The notes: generated by a model from the sequence alone, not told the origin. 64,000 bases of DNA from Photobacterium ganghwense (GCF_003025595.1 NZ_PYMI01000002.1:372001-436000), one strand, 5' to 3'. Counted from the stretch's first letter, positions 24,459 through 34,068 are shown. Numbers and translations: made by a program.

Positions 24459-27400
24459 TTATGAATTATAGTGTTGCCAGATTTGTTCGCACTGTTGGCT
24501 GCCATCGGCAGGCAGGGGTTTTTCAACCAGCCAGCGAATGGGGGATATAACCGGGCTGGTTGTAAAACGGACGGACGTTTCCAGGATCGCTGACATCGGA
24601 ACCGAAAAATCAAATTTCTCAAACTTACCGTATACCTTTATCGGCGTTTGCAGACTGAAAATCTGGGCGCGTTTCGATTGTGGTCGCAGGAACAGCGAGA
24701 AATCACGGTTTGCGTAACTGGCATCAAATTCCCCCTGAACCTGAATCCGCGAGGTGTCCAGTAACATCTCTTTTTGCTTCAGCGCGCCCTGATTCACATC
24801 GATCGCTGCCGCGACACAATTGAGCACTGATGGGTCATTGTTGGTGAAGTTAGGGATGATCGCATCGGTCAGGCTGACTGCCCAAAGGTCAATCAAATCG
24901 GCTTCTAACTGTTTTGGCCACGCTGCAACGCCGATGTGTCCGTTGGCATTGTTCATCAGGGTGTCCGGAGAATTGGCCAGACTGCTCAGGCGAAACTGAG
25001 TGCTCAGTTTGCCGTACATACCACTGTCCGGCGCCAGACGACGGGCCAGAATACCGTAATCGAAGTTGTCTATGTTGCCATTCAGACGGATGTCAAACAT
25101 CTCGTCTTTTGCTTTGATTTGACTATCGAGCTGAATATTCCCGCCCGGTAACTGAACGAACATCGGTTTGAGTGTAAACAGGCCATTTTCCAGCGTCCAA
25201 GCCAGCTGACCGGCACCCAGCCAGTCTTTTCCGGAACGAACTTCGCCCACATTAAGGTTAAATTGCGCATTGAATTTATCGAGTCCCTCCGGGCTGATGA
25301 ACGGGGTCGTCATGGCCGTGCCTTCATTGTCTTCAGTGGCGCTGGTATCGCTGGTTTTCCCTTTCGCGGCAGTCTGCTGTGCCGTGTCTTTTTCCGTCAC
25401 AGGAACCCCGGCTTTTGCCCATGCGGCCCAGTCACCCACTTTAAAGTCATCCAACTGTATAAACGGGGCTTTCAGCGCTAATTCAAGACGCGGACGGGAA
25501 CCGGCTTTCAGCGGTGGGAGAAAGGCACCCTGACCGGTCAGCGAACTTTCGTTTACCTGTACCAGCAGGTCACGCAGATGGTAACCCACGGCATCCAGAT
25601 CCAGCTGAGCTGTCACATTGACCGGACCGTAAGGCGGCATGTCGATGCTGGTGAAAGGCTCCAATCTATCCAGATTCGGCAGTGAAGCGTCAAATGTCAG
25701 TGACAGATCCCGAGGGTTGATCGGCAGCGCAAGGTGGGAGCGGGCATTGAATGCCATGTCACCCAGCGAAGCGCGTACAGTAACCGGCAGTTTTTCCCGA
25801 CCATCGTTGACTGCCTTCAGCGACAGCGAATCCAGGCTGAAGCTGGCAACTTGTCCGGCCGCCATGCCACTCAGGGTCAGGCGGGTTTGGGTGTCCGGCC
25901 CGGTGACAAAGTGGCCTCGGTCGAGTTTCACCGCCAGCGCTTTACCGGTGTAGCTATCAGCAATGCTTGCGCGACCGCCGCTCAGCTCGGCGCTGACTTG
26001 TGCATGCTCCATCAATTCGAGTACGGTGCGGCCTTCCAGGCTGACAGCCAGACGGGCTTGTGCCAGGTGCATATCAAACGAATCAGTGATGTTAAACTGG
26101 TGCAGAATGGTACCGATATCCGGATTGTTGACGGCCAGATTGAGCTGGGCATCAATATTGGCGGCATTGATGCCAAAGGCGATGTCCCCTTTATACAGGC
26201 TGCCGGCGTAGTGAGCCTGAATCGGCGCCGCTGCCATACGTCCGTTGCGGACTTTGCCACTGAATGACAAGGCGTCCATTTTCTGATTGGCCCATTTTAA
26301 GGTATCAACACTGACGTTTAGATCGGCATCAGCAATCACCATCGCCTCTCCCAGCAGGGGAACATCCAGATTGACCCCTTGGGTTGGGACGGTCTGCTCT
26401 ACTTCAGGCAGGGAATCATCATTTATAAATTGGCCGAATTGGGTAAAATCTAGCTGTCTGAAACGCGCGTCAAGGGCCAGGAAGGGGCGCTGTTCATCCG
26501 GTTTCCAGCGCAGATTGACATTGCCCCGGCTTTTGAGCAGGGTCAGATCGGGCATGGCCAGGTTGATCCAGCCTTCACGATAATCCATTTTGCCGCTGAA
26601 ACGTACCGGGCCGCTGATCTGGGACTGTGTGCCCAACCACGGGCTTAACCGGGCGGCATCCGGGCTGTTGACGTTCAGATTCAGCCAACTGCCGTCACGC
26701 CAGCGGGACTGTTTCAGCAAACCGTCTGCCCGTACTGTCACTGCCGGACTGTTGATTTCCAGCTGTGCCGGCCAATCGCGTTCAGCAAGCACATCACCCA
26801 GTGTGCCCCCTTGTGCCTGAATGCGAGTGGGCAGTCCCATCAGCTGACCATCAAGCGTTGACGAAAACGGCAGGTTCATACCGGCTTCCAGTCGGGCCGT
26901 CGCTATGCTGAAGCTGGCGCTTTCGCCCCATTTGACCAGCGCTTCATCAATAGCCAGACCGACCTTGGCGTTGTCCAGCCATTCGCTCAGTTTGGTGCCT
27001 TGAGTGTCAACCGATAACGCGGCATGTTTCAGAATACCGCTGGCGTGCGGGATCCCGGTCAGCCATTGCGCCATTTCCCCCAGCGGAGAATTGTCTGCAC
27101 CCAGTGTAATTGCCACTGTCGAGGTCCAGTCGGTAGCATCCAGTGTGGCCTGTCCCCGGAACGGCACTTCGGCAATATCCGCGGTCATTGGCGCTGACAA
27201 AAGGCCGTCTTTTCCATTCACAGACAGCGACAGGTTTTCGACTGAGGTCCCCAGCCCTTTTACTTCATGGATGTTGAGATCCAGCCGGGTGGAAGTGTTG
27301 ACCAGCCACTGCTCAAGCGCCCGCTGCAATGGAGATTGCTGAGGGGCCGAAGCATAGGCGCGCATCATCGGCTCTGGCTCCGGGGCCAGCCACGGACGCA

Positions 27401-28496
27401 GATCAATCAGCGGTACGGTGAGCTCACCGTCAATGGTGGTGTGATCGCCAAGAGTGACAGCCAAAAAGCCCTGTCCCTGCGTGACCGGACTGTCAATGTT
27501 CAGGTCGTTGATTGCCAGTCGCTCTGAAGAGCCTTTCAGCGACGCCGTTACGGTCAGCGGTGCGGCTGGTTTGACGTCCAGACCCAGCAATGCGGTAACA
27601 GGGCCGGTATCACGCCAGTGCAGGCGGATATCGGCCTGAGAATCTCCGCTGTGCCAAGGTACAATATCGGCATCAACCGTCAGGGAGGCGCCGGCCAACT
27701 CACCGTTGACCTGCAACTTGCCTTGCTGCTGATTGAGCAGTTGTAGCAGATCGCCACGCAGATCAAGCTGATATGCTTGTCCCATGACCGCGCCCTGGGC
27801 CAGCAGCTGCCATGCGCTATCGTCCTGATTCAGAGAAAGGCTTTCCAGATAGCTGTCATAGAACAGGTTTTCCTGGCGGTCCTGATAAATCAGCGAGATA
27901 TTTTTGGCTGAAATCTTATCACTCAGGGTGAGATGCAGTCCGGCAGATGCAGAGTCTGGTGTTGTTTGAGGTGCTGGCTGGGATACAGGTTGAGCTGCGG
28001 CGATCCCGTTGCCGAGTAACCAGTTCGCATGCCCGTCTGCGTCTTTCCCCAATTGGACCTGGATGTCTTCCAGCTCCAGATAATCTACCGCCAGCGTACC
28101 GGTCAGCAGTGGAAGCAAGTTGACCCGGGCGTTGAGCTTGCCCGATTGCAGCAATGGCTGCCATTGAAATGCCTCGGTGTTAGCAACAGAAATGGCTTCG
28201 AGCTGTATTTCCGGGCTGAATGAGAGCGCCAGGCGGATATCTCCCTCGATCCGGGTTTCCCGCGCCAGCGTATCGGTCAACCACTGACTGATTCTGGTTT
28301 TATGTGGGGTCAGATCGACGTCAATGCCGACGCTCAGCAGCGCAGTCAGCGCCACTGTCGGTGTCAGAACGCCAATACCAGTCCATTTGGCCCATTTCCT
28401 TAATTTAAACTTGCGTAAAAGGGTTTGCTTCTCTGGCGAACCGGCGTTGTTGTTCGTTTGAGCGTCAGGAGAAGATACTGGTTTTTTTGATTGCAT
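24459..28496 (-). CDS. Very large AsmA-family (lipid-transfer type) protein
   Basis: A 1345-residue protein with one N-terminal membrane anchor (about residues 40-62) and an otherwise periplasmic chain. The N-terminal part matches the AsmA domain (LARETRIEGDIRLALSFSPEIQLEAISVAN) and the C-terminal part the AsmA_2 region (NGNIDNFDYGILARR ... LEADLIDLWAVSL). The middle consists of repeating beta-rich segments as in YhdP/TamB-type bridge proteins, which are thought to carry phospholipids between inner and outer membrane. It is roughly twice the length of classic AsmA. A low-complexity stretch with Lys, Thr and Ser (EKDTAQQTAAKGKTSDTSA) forms a linker near residue 1050. Start at 28496 is chosen because longer frames have no family resemblance. 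Confidence 0.85.
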   Translation of the reverse strand: MQSKKPVSSPDAQTNNNAGSPEKQTLLRKFKLRKWAKWTGIGVLTPTVALTALLSVGIDVDLTPHKTRISQWLTDTLARETRIEGDIRLALSFSPEIQLEAISVANTEAFQWQPLLQSGKLNARVNLLPLLTGTLAVDYLELEDIQVQLGKDADGHANWLLGNGIAAAQPVSQPAPQTTPDSASAGLHLTLSDKISAKNISLIYQDRQENLFYDSYLESLSLNQDDSAWQLLAQGAVMGQAYQLDLRGDLLQLLNQQQGKLQVNGELAGASLTVDADIVPWHSGDSQADIRLHWRDTGPVTALLGLDVKPAAPLTVTASLKGSSERLAINDLNIDSPVTQGQGFLAVTLGDHTTIDGELTVPLIDLRPWLAPEPEPMMRAYASAPQQSPLQRALEQWLVNTSTRLDLNIHEVKGLGTSVENLSLSVNGKDGLLSAPMTADIAEVPFRGQATLDATDWTSTVAITLGADNSPLGEMAQWLTGIPHASGILKHAALSVDTQGTKLSEWLDNAKVGLAIDEALVKWGESASFSIATARLEAGMNLPFSSTLDGQLMGLPTRIQAQGGTLGDVLAERDWPAQLEINSPAVTVRADGLLKQSRWRDGSWLNLNVNSPDAARLSPWLGTQSQISGPVRFSGKMDYREGWINLAMPDLTLLKSRGNVNLRWKPDEQRPFLALDARFRQLDFTQFGQFINDDSLPEVEQTVPTQGVNLDVPLLGEAMVIADADLNVSVDTLKWANQKMDALSFSGKVRNGRMAAAPIQAHYAGSLYKGDIAFGINAANIDAQLNLAVNNPDIGTILHQFNITDSFDMHLAQARLAVSLEGRTVLELMEHAQVSAELSGGRASIADSYTGKALAVKLDRGHFVTGPDTQTRLTLSGMAAGQVASFSLDSLSLKAVNDGREKLPVTVRASLGDMAFNARSHLALPINPRDLSLTFDASLPNLDRLEPFTSIDMPPYGPVNVTAQLDLDAVGYHLRDLLVQVNESSLTGQGAFLPPLKAGSRPRLELALKAPFIQLDDFKVGDWAAWAKAGVPVTEKDTAQQTAAKGKTSDTSATEDNEGTAMTTPFISPEGLDKFNAQFNLNVGEVRSGKDWLGAGQLAWTLENGLFTLKPMFVQLPGGNIQLDSQIKAKDEMFDIRLNGNIDNFDYGILARRLAPDSGMYGKLSTQFRLSSLANSPDTLMNNANGHIGVAAWPKQLEADLIDLWAVSLTDAIIPNFTNNDPSVLNCVAAAIDVNQGALKQKEMLLDTSRIQVQGEFDASYANRDFSLFLRPQSKRAQIFSLQTPIKVYGKFEKFDFSVPMSAILETSVRFTTSPVISPIRWLVEKPLPADGSQQCEQIWQHYNS

Positions 28497-29072
28497 AATC
28501 TTATGAAGGATGACGTTGGGTAAAGGCGCAGCGTTATCGCCGCAGCCGCCTACGAAGGCGTTCCCGAATGCTTGTGACGTTGACGTGAAACGCGTACAGA
28601 TCACTGCCAATACCGTAATTTGGCGGCACCTTAACACAAATCAACGGGTAGTGGCAGGCAGGCCAACATATCTGACAGACACTTTGCTTTTTAGTTTCAG
28701 ATGTCGGGAGTTGCATAAGCGATTTTGCCCCTGTTGAGGAAAAAACGCGCTTTTCCGGATCTGCTCGGGCAGTAATTAAAACAGGGTGAAGCAGCCTGAC
28801 TGCAGAGGATTTAGGCAGTGTGAAGAGGGCTGCGCGATGGGGTGGCTTGGAGATGGCTGATGAAGAATGCGCGCAGCCAGTCAGTGATTGAAGTATGGAA
28901 TCAGCATGATTGATGTTTGTTATGATTTTCAATCATTTGTGTCTGAGGTTGGGTTTATCTAGACTTGAGTTTTCAGGATCCTTTTCGTCTTGTTAACCTT
29001 TCGCTTGTGAAGGGAAGATTAACGTTTGCACCAGCCCTTTGCTCTCCGACTATTGGGTAACAGGAAAATAGT
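28497..29072. other. Divergent intergenic region, AsmA gene to fetA
   Basis: About 580 nt without a credible gene. ATGATT-TTC-AATCAT at 28922-28936 is a perfect 6-bp dyad about 140 nt before fetA. It is AT-rich and superficially Fur-like but does not fit the 19-bp consensus. No terminator was seen. Confidence 0.4.
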
Positions 29073-29723
29073 ATGACGACACACCCGCCTTCTATTCTGA
29101 CCATCCACGCTTTAGCCGCCGGGCGAGGGAGCGGAACGCCCGATACGCTGAACGCATCATTGCACCCCGGCCAGCATCTTGTGGTTTCCGGGCCATCGGG
29201 GTGTGGCAAAACCAGTCTGTTACAGGTGCTGGTGGGATTGCGTCCCGCACATAGGGGAACCGTAACCTGGCAACAGCAGGTTGTTCAGGAATCCAATCTG
29301 CACTGGTGGCGGCAACAATTTTGCTATCTGCCGCAGGACCCGGTGATGGGGGCAATGTCGCTGATTGAAGCGTTGTTACTGCCGTGGCGGTTAGGCGCCT
29401 GCAGCCATACGTTGCCTGTGCGCGAGCAGTATCAGCCGTTGCTGCACAAGCTGGGTTTACATCATGATGACGAGACAGCGGTGACTCGCCTTTCCGGCGG
29501 TGAAAAACAGCGCCTCGCAATTGCCCGGGCAGTGCTGATGAATCGCCCCTTGTGGTTTATGGATGAGCCGACTTCCGCCCTGGATCCGAATAATCGCGAC
29601 AACGTGCTGGCATTGTTGGCACAAGAGTCTGTCACGGTTGTATCTGTCTCACATGACCCGGCCTGGATAGCGTGCGCTGACCAGCAGTACACGATGCACG
29701 GTAATGATCACAAGGAACCGTAA
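29073..29723 (+). CDS. fetA: Iron export ABC ATPase FetA
   Basis: A 216-residue ATPase of the FetA/YbbL type. Walker A GPSGCGKTS, Q-loop LPQDPVMGAMS, signature LSGGEKQRLAIARA, Walker [13 protein letters not shown] and switch histidine in VSHD are all present. AGGA precedes ATG 29073. With FetB it forms the exporter implicated in iron efflux and peroxide tolerance in E. coli. The stop overlaps an ATG (TAATG) and lies within a 19-nt tandem repeat. Confidence 0.88.
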   Translation: MTTHPPSILTIHALAAGRGSGTPDTLNASLHPGQHLVVSGPSGCGKTSLLQVLVGLRPAHRGTVTWQQQVVQESNLHWWRQQFCYLPQDPVMGAMSLIEALLLPWRLGACSHTLPVREQYQPLLHKLGLHHDDETAVTRLSGGEKQRLAIARAVLMNRPLWFMDEPTSALDPNNRDNVLALLAQESVTVVSVSHDPAWIACADQQYTMHGNDHKEP

Positions 29724-29759
29724 TGATCAAAAGGAGCCGTAAAGATCAAAAGGAACCAA
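29703..29759 (+). repeat. 19-nt tandem repeat, three units, across the fetA stop
   Basis: Units at 29703, 29722 and 29741 share AATGATCA.AAGGA.CCGT, with the third more degenerate. Each unit carries an AAGGA that looks like a ribosome-binding site. The fetA stop is formed at the unit 1/2 boundary. Confidence 0.9.
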
Positions 29760-29851
29760 TAGATCGGACCGCAAGCCAGGAAGGCACGTCAAGCAAGCTG
29801 AACATGAACAGTAAAGAAGAAGCAGTAAACAAAGAGGGCGATAATGGGTAG
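29723..29851 (+). CDS. Possible 42-residue bridging peptide between fetA and fetB
   Basis: An ATG overlapping the fetA stop (TAATG) opens a 42-codon frame ending in TAG eight bases inside fetB. The peptide (MIKRSRKDQKEPIDRT...) is very hydrophilic and has no recognisable domain. Its value may be to carry ribosomes from fetA to fetB across the gap, or it may be chance created by the tandem repeat. Without conservation data this is speculative. Confidence 0.25.
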   Translation: MIKRSRKDQKEPIDRTASQEGTSSKLNMNSKEEAVNKEGDNG

Positions 29852-30614
29852 TGCACTGACACTCAGTCCGTGGGCATTGGCAGGATTTTATCTGCTTTGT
29901 CTTTTGCCTTTGGGGCTGTTCTATCGCTGGCAGTTGGGGCTAGGTAAAGACCTGCTGATGGCCTTGCTGAGAATGACGGTGCAACTGTCGGTCGTGGGAC
30001 TGTATTTGCAGGTTGTGTTCTCTTTTCAGCATCCCGGGCTTAATGCGCTCTGGTTGTCGGCCATGGTGCTGGTGGCCGCGGTAACAATTTGTCGCCGCTC
30101 GGGCGTTTCGCTCAGGCGGACGATGCCTGCCGTGATGGCTGGTCAGGTGGTGGCTCTGGGGATTGTACTGCCGCCGTTGCTGATTGGTGTGATCCAGACC
30201 AACCCCTGGTGGCAGGCTCAGTACCTGATCCCAATCTCGGGCATGCTGCTGGGTAACTGTCTGGCGGCCAATGTACTGGCGCTGGAGCGGTGGTACAGCC
30301 AACTCAGCGAGAATCACCGAGAGTACCAGTTCTATCTCGCGATGGGGGCGCCACACCCGGAACGGCCGTTTCACCGCATAGCCGTGAAAGCGGCACTGGC
30401 ACCACAGCTGGCGTCTATGACAACCCTGGGTATTGTCAGCTTGCCGGGCATGATGACCGGCCAGATCCTGGGTGGCACCGAGCCGATGCTGGCAGTGAAA
30501 TATCAGCTGGTCATCATGGTGGCGATCTTCATTTCTGCCACCTTGTCTGTCACAACCACACTGGCAGTTGCGGCGCGGTACGCGTTTGACCAATACGGCG
30601 CACTCAGGCTGTAA
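29844..30614 (+). CDS. fetB: Iron export permease FetB (UPF0014)
   Basis: A 256-residue membrane protein of the FetB/YbbM family with seven or so helices. Family hallmarks are LRMTVQLSVVGLYLQ near the start, ISGMLLGNCL in the middle and LPGMMTGQILGGTEP toward the end. GAGGG lies at good spacing before ATG 29844. Together with FetA it forms the inner-membrane iron exporter. An iron-dependent dioxygenase gene follows after 118 nt. Confidence 0.9.
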   Translation: MGSALTLSPWALAGFYLLCLLPLGLFYRWQLGLGKDLLMALLRMTVQLSVVGLYLQVVFSFQHPGLNALWLSAMVLVAAVTICRRSGVSLRRTMPAVMAGQVVALGIVLPPLLIGVIQTNPWWQAQYLIPISGMLLGNCLAANVLALERWYSQLSENHREYQFYLAMGAPHPERPFHRIAVKAALAPQLASMTTLGIVSLPGMMTGQILGGTEPMLAVKYQLVIMVAIFISATLSVTTTLAVAARYAFDQYGALRL

Positions 30615-30732
30615 CGTTAGCGGACAATGTATGTTCTTCTGACATTCGTCGACCGGTCTGCCACACTTAAAAATGCAGACTTTATTGACGATTGGTTGTT
30701 AAACAACCGGGACATTATTCGCGGAGGCAACC

Positions 30733-31356
30733 ATGAACAGGCGGCGTTTCCTGGCAGTATTCACTCTCGCAGCATGTATGCTGGAATCGGTGGGGAACCG
30801 GTTTCGGACTGCCTTGGCGGCCGGTAAACTTCGTTTGACACCCTCGCAAACGGAAGGACCGTTTTATCCGGTGGAGGCTATTCCGCTTCGCGAGAATTTG
30901 ATCCTGAATGCTGATGCGGTGAATGGTTCACCAATGTGGCTGAGTGGCCGGGTACTGAATACCGAGGGTGAGCCGCAGGCCGATTGTCGGGTGGAGATCT
31001 GGCAGTGTGATGGTGCAGGGATTTATCATCATCCGAACCAACCCGGTCAAGCGCGGGTTGACCCGTATTTCGCCGGTTTTGGTGCGGTGGTCACCGATGC
31101 GGAGGGAAGATACCGATTTTATGCCCTTTATCCGGTGCCATACACAGGAAGGCCGCCACATATTCACGTCAAAGTCTGGCGTGATGAACGGGAATTACTG
31201 ACGACACAATTATACCTTCGAGGTCAGACTGGCAACGAATGGTGGGGACGAAACCGCGATGAATTGCAGATGGATCCCAAACCCATTGCTTCCGGCTCAC
31301 GAGACGCCGGACAAGACATGGCGCAGATGGGTGCCGTGTTCAATTTTGTGGTGTAA
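30733..31356 (+). CDS. Exported intradiol ring-cleavage dioxygenase-like protein
   Basis: A 207-residue protein of the protocatechuate 3,4-dioxygenase/intradiol family. The four non-haem Fe(III) ligands are in place: Tyr98 (GIYHH), Tyr137 (PVPYTGR), His143 and His145 (PPHIHVKV). The N-terminus MNRRRFL followed by a hydrophobic run and ALAA looks like a Tat signal, so the enzyme should be exported folded with iron bound. GGAGG precedes the ATG. Classic catechol or protocatechuate dioxygenases are cytosolic and sit in aromatic catabolism operons; no such genes are here. The substrate is unknown, and it follows the iron exporter fetAB. Confidence 0.85.
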   Translation: MNRRRFLAVFTLAACMLESVGNRFRTALAAGKLRLTPSQTEGPFYPVEAIPLRENLILNADAVNGSPMWLSGRVLNTEGEPQADCRVEIWQCDGAGIYHHPNQPGQARVDPYFAGFGAVVTDAEGRYRFYALYPVPYTGRPPHIHVKVWRDERELLTTQLYLRGQTGNEWWGRNRDELQMDPKPIASGSRDAGQDMAQMGAVFNFVV

Positions 31357-31468
31357 CGAGGTCAGGGCAGTGCCGGTTTGACTCATTCTTCAAAGGCCGA
31401 GGGTGAACAAGTTGCGTGGTTTTGCTTAAGGTATTTTTACGGTATTTAGTACAAGCGTGCAACCTGTT

Positions 31469-31504
31469 CCTTGCTCTTCCTATCTTCCTTGCTCTTTCTG
31501 TGTT
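31469..31504. repeat. 18-nt tandem repeat, two units
   Basis: CCTTGCTCTT(C/T)CT(A/G)T(C/G)TT twice in succession, in the convergent gap between the dioxygenase and the DMT exporter. Confidence 0.8.
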
Positions 31505-31612
31505 CCATGATTTCCCTGCCGCCAGTTCTGTCTTTTAGCTGTTTCGCTCATCCGTATCTCCGGTTACCACATGGTCGGCCGTCAGTCGAAGGGGCGTCTG
31601 TTGTTTTGTTTT

Positions 31613-32494
31613 TCAGTCTATCGCTTCGCAAACCCGTTTTTGGCGATGGCGGCGCAGGTATGTTGACCACCTGACTGGCATCATCGGCACGACAATCAGC
31701 ACGATGCCCACCAGAGTCAGCACATCCGGTATTTCATCAAACCACATCACTCCCATGACTGTGACAAACACTAGGCCTGAGTATTCGGCCAGAGCAATAC
31801 GGTTTGCTTCCACACCTTTGTATGCCAGTACCACTAGGGCGTGATAACCGAGCACCAGCAGGTTAATCAACATGATCCAGCCCAGATGCGACCAGGAAAG
31901 CGTGCCCCATTCAGGTATCGCCAGAATGAAAGCCAGAGGCAGCGTCATTACCCCGGTCCAGAACAAGGTAGAAATTAACGGCTGATCGGTGGGTAAGCGA
32001 CGAATCAGGATATTGCCTAATCCCATTGAGAGCGCGCACCCCAGTCCGGCCAGTGCTGCCCAGTGAAACTGCTCAGGTCGCAGGACAACCAGTACGCCGC
32101 CGAAGCCAACCAGTGTGGCGATGATCTGTTTCAGAGCCGGTCTCTCTCGTAATAAAACCACTGACAGCGGCAGCATCAGCAGTGGGCCGACGTAAAACAT
32201 CGCATTAGCGGTCGCCAGCGGCAAATAGGTAATAGTGATCATCGCGCAGGCGCTGCCAAGCAAAATAAGCTGAGCCCGGGAAAATGTGATGAAGCAACGC
32301 CCTTGCATCCTTTGTGCGCGGGGAAGTCTCAGCCACAGCGGCAGCAGGATAAGGGTGCTGATAAGCTGCCGAATAAAAACATACTGAAATGTCGGTACTT
32401 CTCCGTTGAGAACTTTAAGCGAAACATCGGAAAAAGAGGCCAGCAAATTGGCAAGCACTAAAAGTGCAACCGCTCGGGAAATGGAATTCGACAT
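31613..32494 (-). CDS. EamA/DMT-family transporter
   Basis: A 293-residue inner-membrane protein with ten predicted helices arranged as two EamA repeats (first from about residue 5, second from about 145, LGCALSMGLGNILIRR). DMT proteins of this type export amino acids or other metabolites. The start at 32494 (MSNSISRAV) precedes helix 1 directly; a longer frame from 32545 lacks support. The gene stands alone and is divergent from the outer-membrane protein gene. Substrate unknown. Confidence 0.85.
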   Translation of the reverse strand: MSNSISRAVALLVLANLLASFSDVSLKVLNGEVPTFQYVFIRQLISTLILLPLWLRLPRAQRMQGRCFITFSRAQLILLGSACAMITITYLPLATANAMFYVGPLLMLPLSVVLLRERPALKQIIATLVGFGGVLVVLRPEQFHWAALAGLGCALSMGLGNILIRRLPTDQPLISTLFWTGVMTLPLAFILAIPEWGTLSWSHLGWIMLINLLVLGYHALVVLAYKGVEANRIALAEYSGLVFVTVMGVMWFDEIPDVLTLVGIVLIVVPMMPVRWSTYLRRHRQKRVCEAID

Positions 32495-32730
32495 TAAACT
32501 ATGCCTGCAGAGGAAACGGCGATGCGCCAATAAACGTGGCGTCATTGTAGTGCAAATCTCAAAGTTGAAAAGGTGTTTTAAAAATTATTTTTCGATTTGG
32601 GGTTTTTATGATGGCACGCTAAAAAACAAACCCAGCTGACTCTCATAAGTAATAAGTCTGATTTGCCTGACAGGGTCGCAGCAAGTCACTGACTATACTG
32701 TCATTGGCTGACTGATAGGTTGGGGAAAAG

Positions 32731-33852
32731 GTGAAGGTGAGTTGGGTAAAGCACGTACTTTGTGTCATTGCTCCGCTTAGTTCGGGGATGACGATGGTCC
32801 GGAAAAGCGGCAGATTTTTCGGCCGCTCTCTCGTGGGAAGGATCAGGCCGCGGGCTTGGCAGCCTTTTTGGCTGTGGGCTTTGCTACTCCTGTGGCTGAT
32901 ACTTGGTTGGCGACCGCTCACTGCGCATGCGGAGGAGGGCGGTGGCGGGCATTATCAGCCGGGAACCTTAGCATCGGCCATTGACATGTTACCGCTGGTG
33001 ACACCGGTTACCGCGCCCAGAGCTTCCCCGTTCAGTGTGCGTCTGGACAGCTTCGGCTATGACGGAAACATCGCCAAGCCAGAGCAGGCCGTCCCTGTGG
33101 GGGGCATGCTGGCGACCCGTCTCGATATTGATATGAAGGTGCTTGCCCTAAACCTGATGTGGAACCCCGGCCGGGAATTTGGTGATGGATGGGCGTATGC
33201 TCTGGGACTGTCACTGCCTTATGTCTCGCTCGATGTCAGCGCGAATGTGGAGGATGACCCGGTTTCCGGGCGTACCGGGTTCCGACATGACAGTGAGGAT
33301 GGTATCGGCGATGTTCTGTTGCTGCCGGTGATGCTATCGACTTCGCTGGCTGACGACTGGTACAGCGAATGGCGGCTTGGAATTTATGCGCCGACCGGGC
33401 GCTATGAGGTGGGCCGTCTTGCCAATCCTGGCCGTAATCACTGGACGTTTTCCCCATCGGCTTCAGTGGTCTACCTGCAGCCAATGACCGGGCAGGAGTT
33501 TGTAGTCTCCGCCGGCATCGATGTGAACACGGAAAATGCAGAGACCCACCATCGCTCCGGGGTGCAGGGGCATCTGGAATCAACGCTGATTCAGCATGTG
33601 ATGTTGCTGGGTGGCTTTACCGGAATCGGCCTGACCGGTTACTGGTATCAGCAACTCAGTGCTGACAGTGGCGACGGTGCCAGATTCGGGGATTTTAAGG
33701 GTATGGCGGCCGGAGTGGGACCAGTGCTGACCTATCGAAAGCAGTTTGCCAACTCGGAAATTGTGTCTGAGCTCAAATGGCTGAATGAGTTTACAACCCG
33801 TCGGCGGCCGGAAGGTAACACCTTCGCGTGGAAGCTGCGGGTTAATTTCTGA
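32731..33852 (+). CDS. Outer-membrane transporter-like protein (phenol MetA/SphA type)
   Basis: A protein of up to 373 residues with a signal peptide (hydrophobic WLWALLLLWLILGW, cleavage after AHA) and a mature beta-rich chain rich in aromatic residues and glycine. It ends in ...FAWKLRVNF, the terminal Phe typical of beta-barrels. The overall pattern (YALGLSLPYVSLDV, GIGDVLLLPVMLS, WRLGIYAPTGRY) fits the MetA-pathway-of-phenol-degradation transporter family. The start is uncertain: GTG 32731 has GGGGA ahead but gives an unusually long n-region, while ATG 32788 gives a better signal peptide without a ribosome site. It may take up hydrophobic compounds. Confidence 0.7.
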   Translation: MKVSWVKHVLCVIAPLSSGMTMVRKSGRFFGRSLVGRIRPRAWQPFWLWALLLLWLILGWRPLTAHAEEGGGGHYQPGTLASAIDMLPLVTPVTAPRASPFSVRLDSFGYDGNIAKPEQAVPVGGMLATRLDIDMKVLALNLMWNPGREFGDGWAYALGLSLPYVSLDVSANVEDDPVSGRTGFRHDSEDGIGDVLLLPVMLSTSLADDWYSEWRLGIYAPTGRYEVGRLANPGRNHWTFSPSASVVYLQPMTGQEFVVSAGIDVNTENAETHHRSGVQGHLESTLIQHVMLLGGFTGIGLTGYWYQQLSADSGDGARFGDFKGMAAGVGPVLTYRKQFANSEIVSELKWLNEFTTRRRPEGNTFAWKLRVNF

Positions 33853-33931
33853 ACCAACTTTTTTGCTCACTCTGCGTTAGCGCAAAGAAAAAAGATGTCG
33901 CTCAAAAACTATCTATCTCCCAAAATGAAAA

Positions 33932-33952
33932 AAGCAGGGCTGAGCCCTGCTT
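33932..33952 (-). terminator. Terminator of the dgc operon
   Basis: AAGCAGGGC-TGA-GCCCTGCTT, 9-bp stem with a 3-nt loop. On the minus strand it is followed by a run of six T, so it ends transcription of the minus-strand operon finishing with dgcA. It may also slow plus-strand readthrough. Confidence 0.8.
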
Positions 33953-33992
33953 GGATTGTTGGCCATTTCGGAGACGTCGGCGGTTTTCACAC

Positions 33993-34031
33993 TTTCGCTA
34001 AACGGCTTAGTTAAACGCCTTAGCCAAACGC
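33993..34031. repeat. 13-nt tandem repeat, three units
   Basis: TTTCGCTAAACGG, CTTAGTTAAACGC, CTTAGCCAAACGC in succession between the dgcA stop and its terminator. Confidence 0.8.
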
Positions 34032-34068
34032 TTGGTATTGGCCTGATAGCGGCAGCTTCTGCGAGAGA

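Noticed and set aside
28534..28932. 132-codon minus-strand frame upstream of the AsmA-family gene.
   Set aside because: No family resemblance, no ribosome site and composition typical of noncoding DNA; it overlaps the probable leader of the AsmA gene.
28922..28936. Fur box ahead of the iron exporter fetA.
   Set aside because: ATGATT-TTC-AATCAT is a dyad but does not align to the 19-bp Fur consensus without a gap.
30733..31356. Part of a beta-ketoadipate catabolic operon.
   Set aside because: No pca or cat genes are near, and the product carries an export signal.
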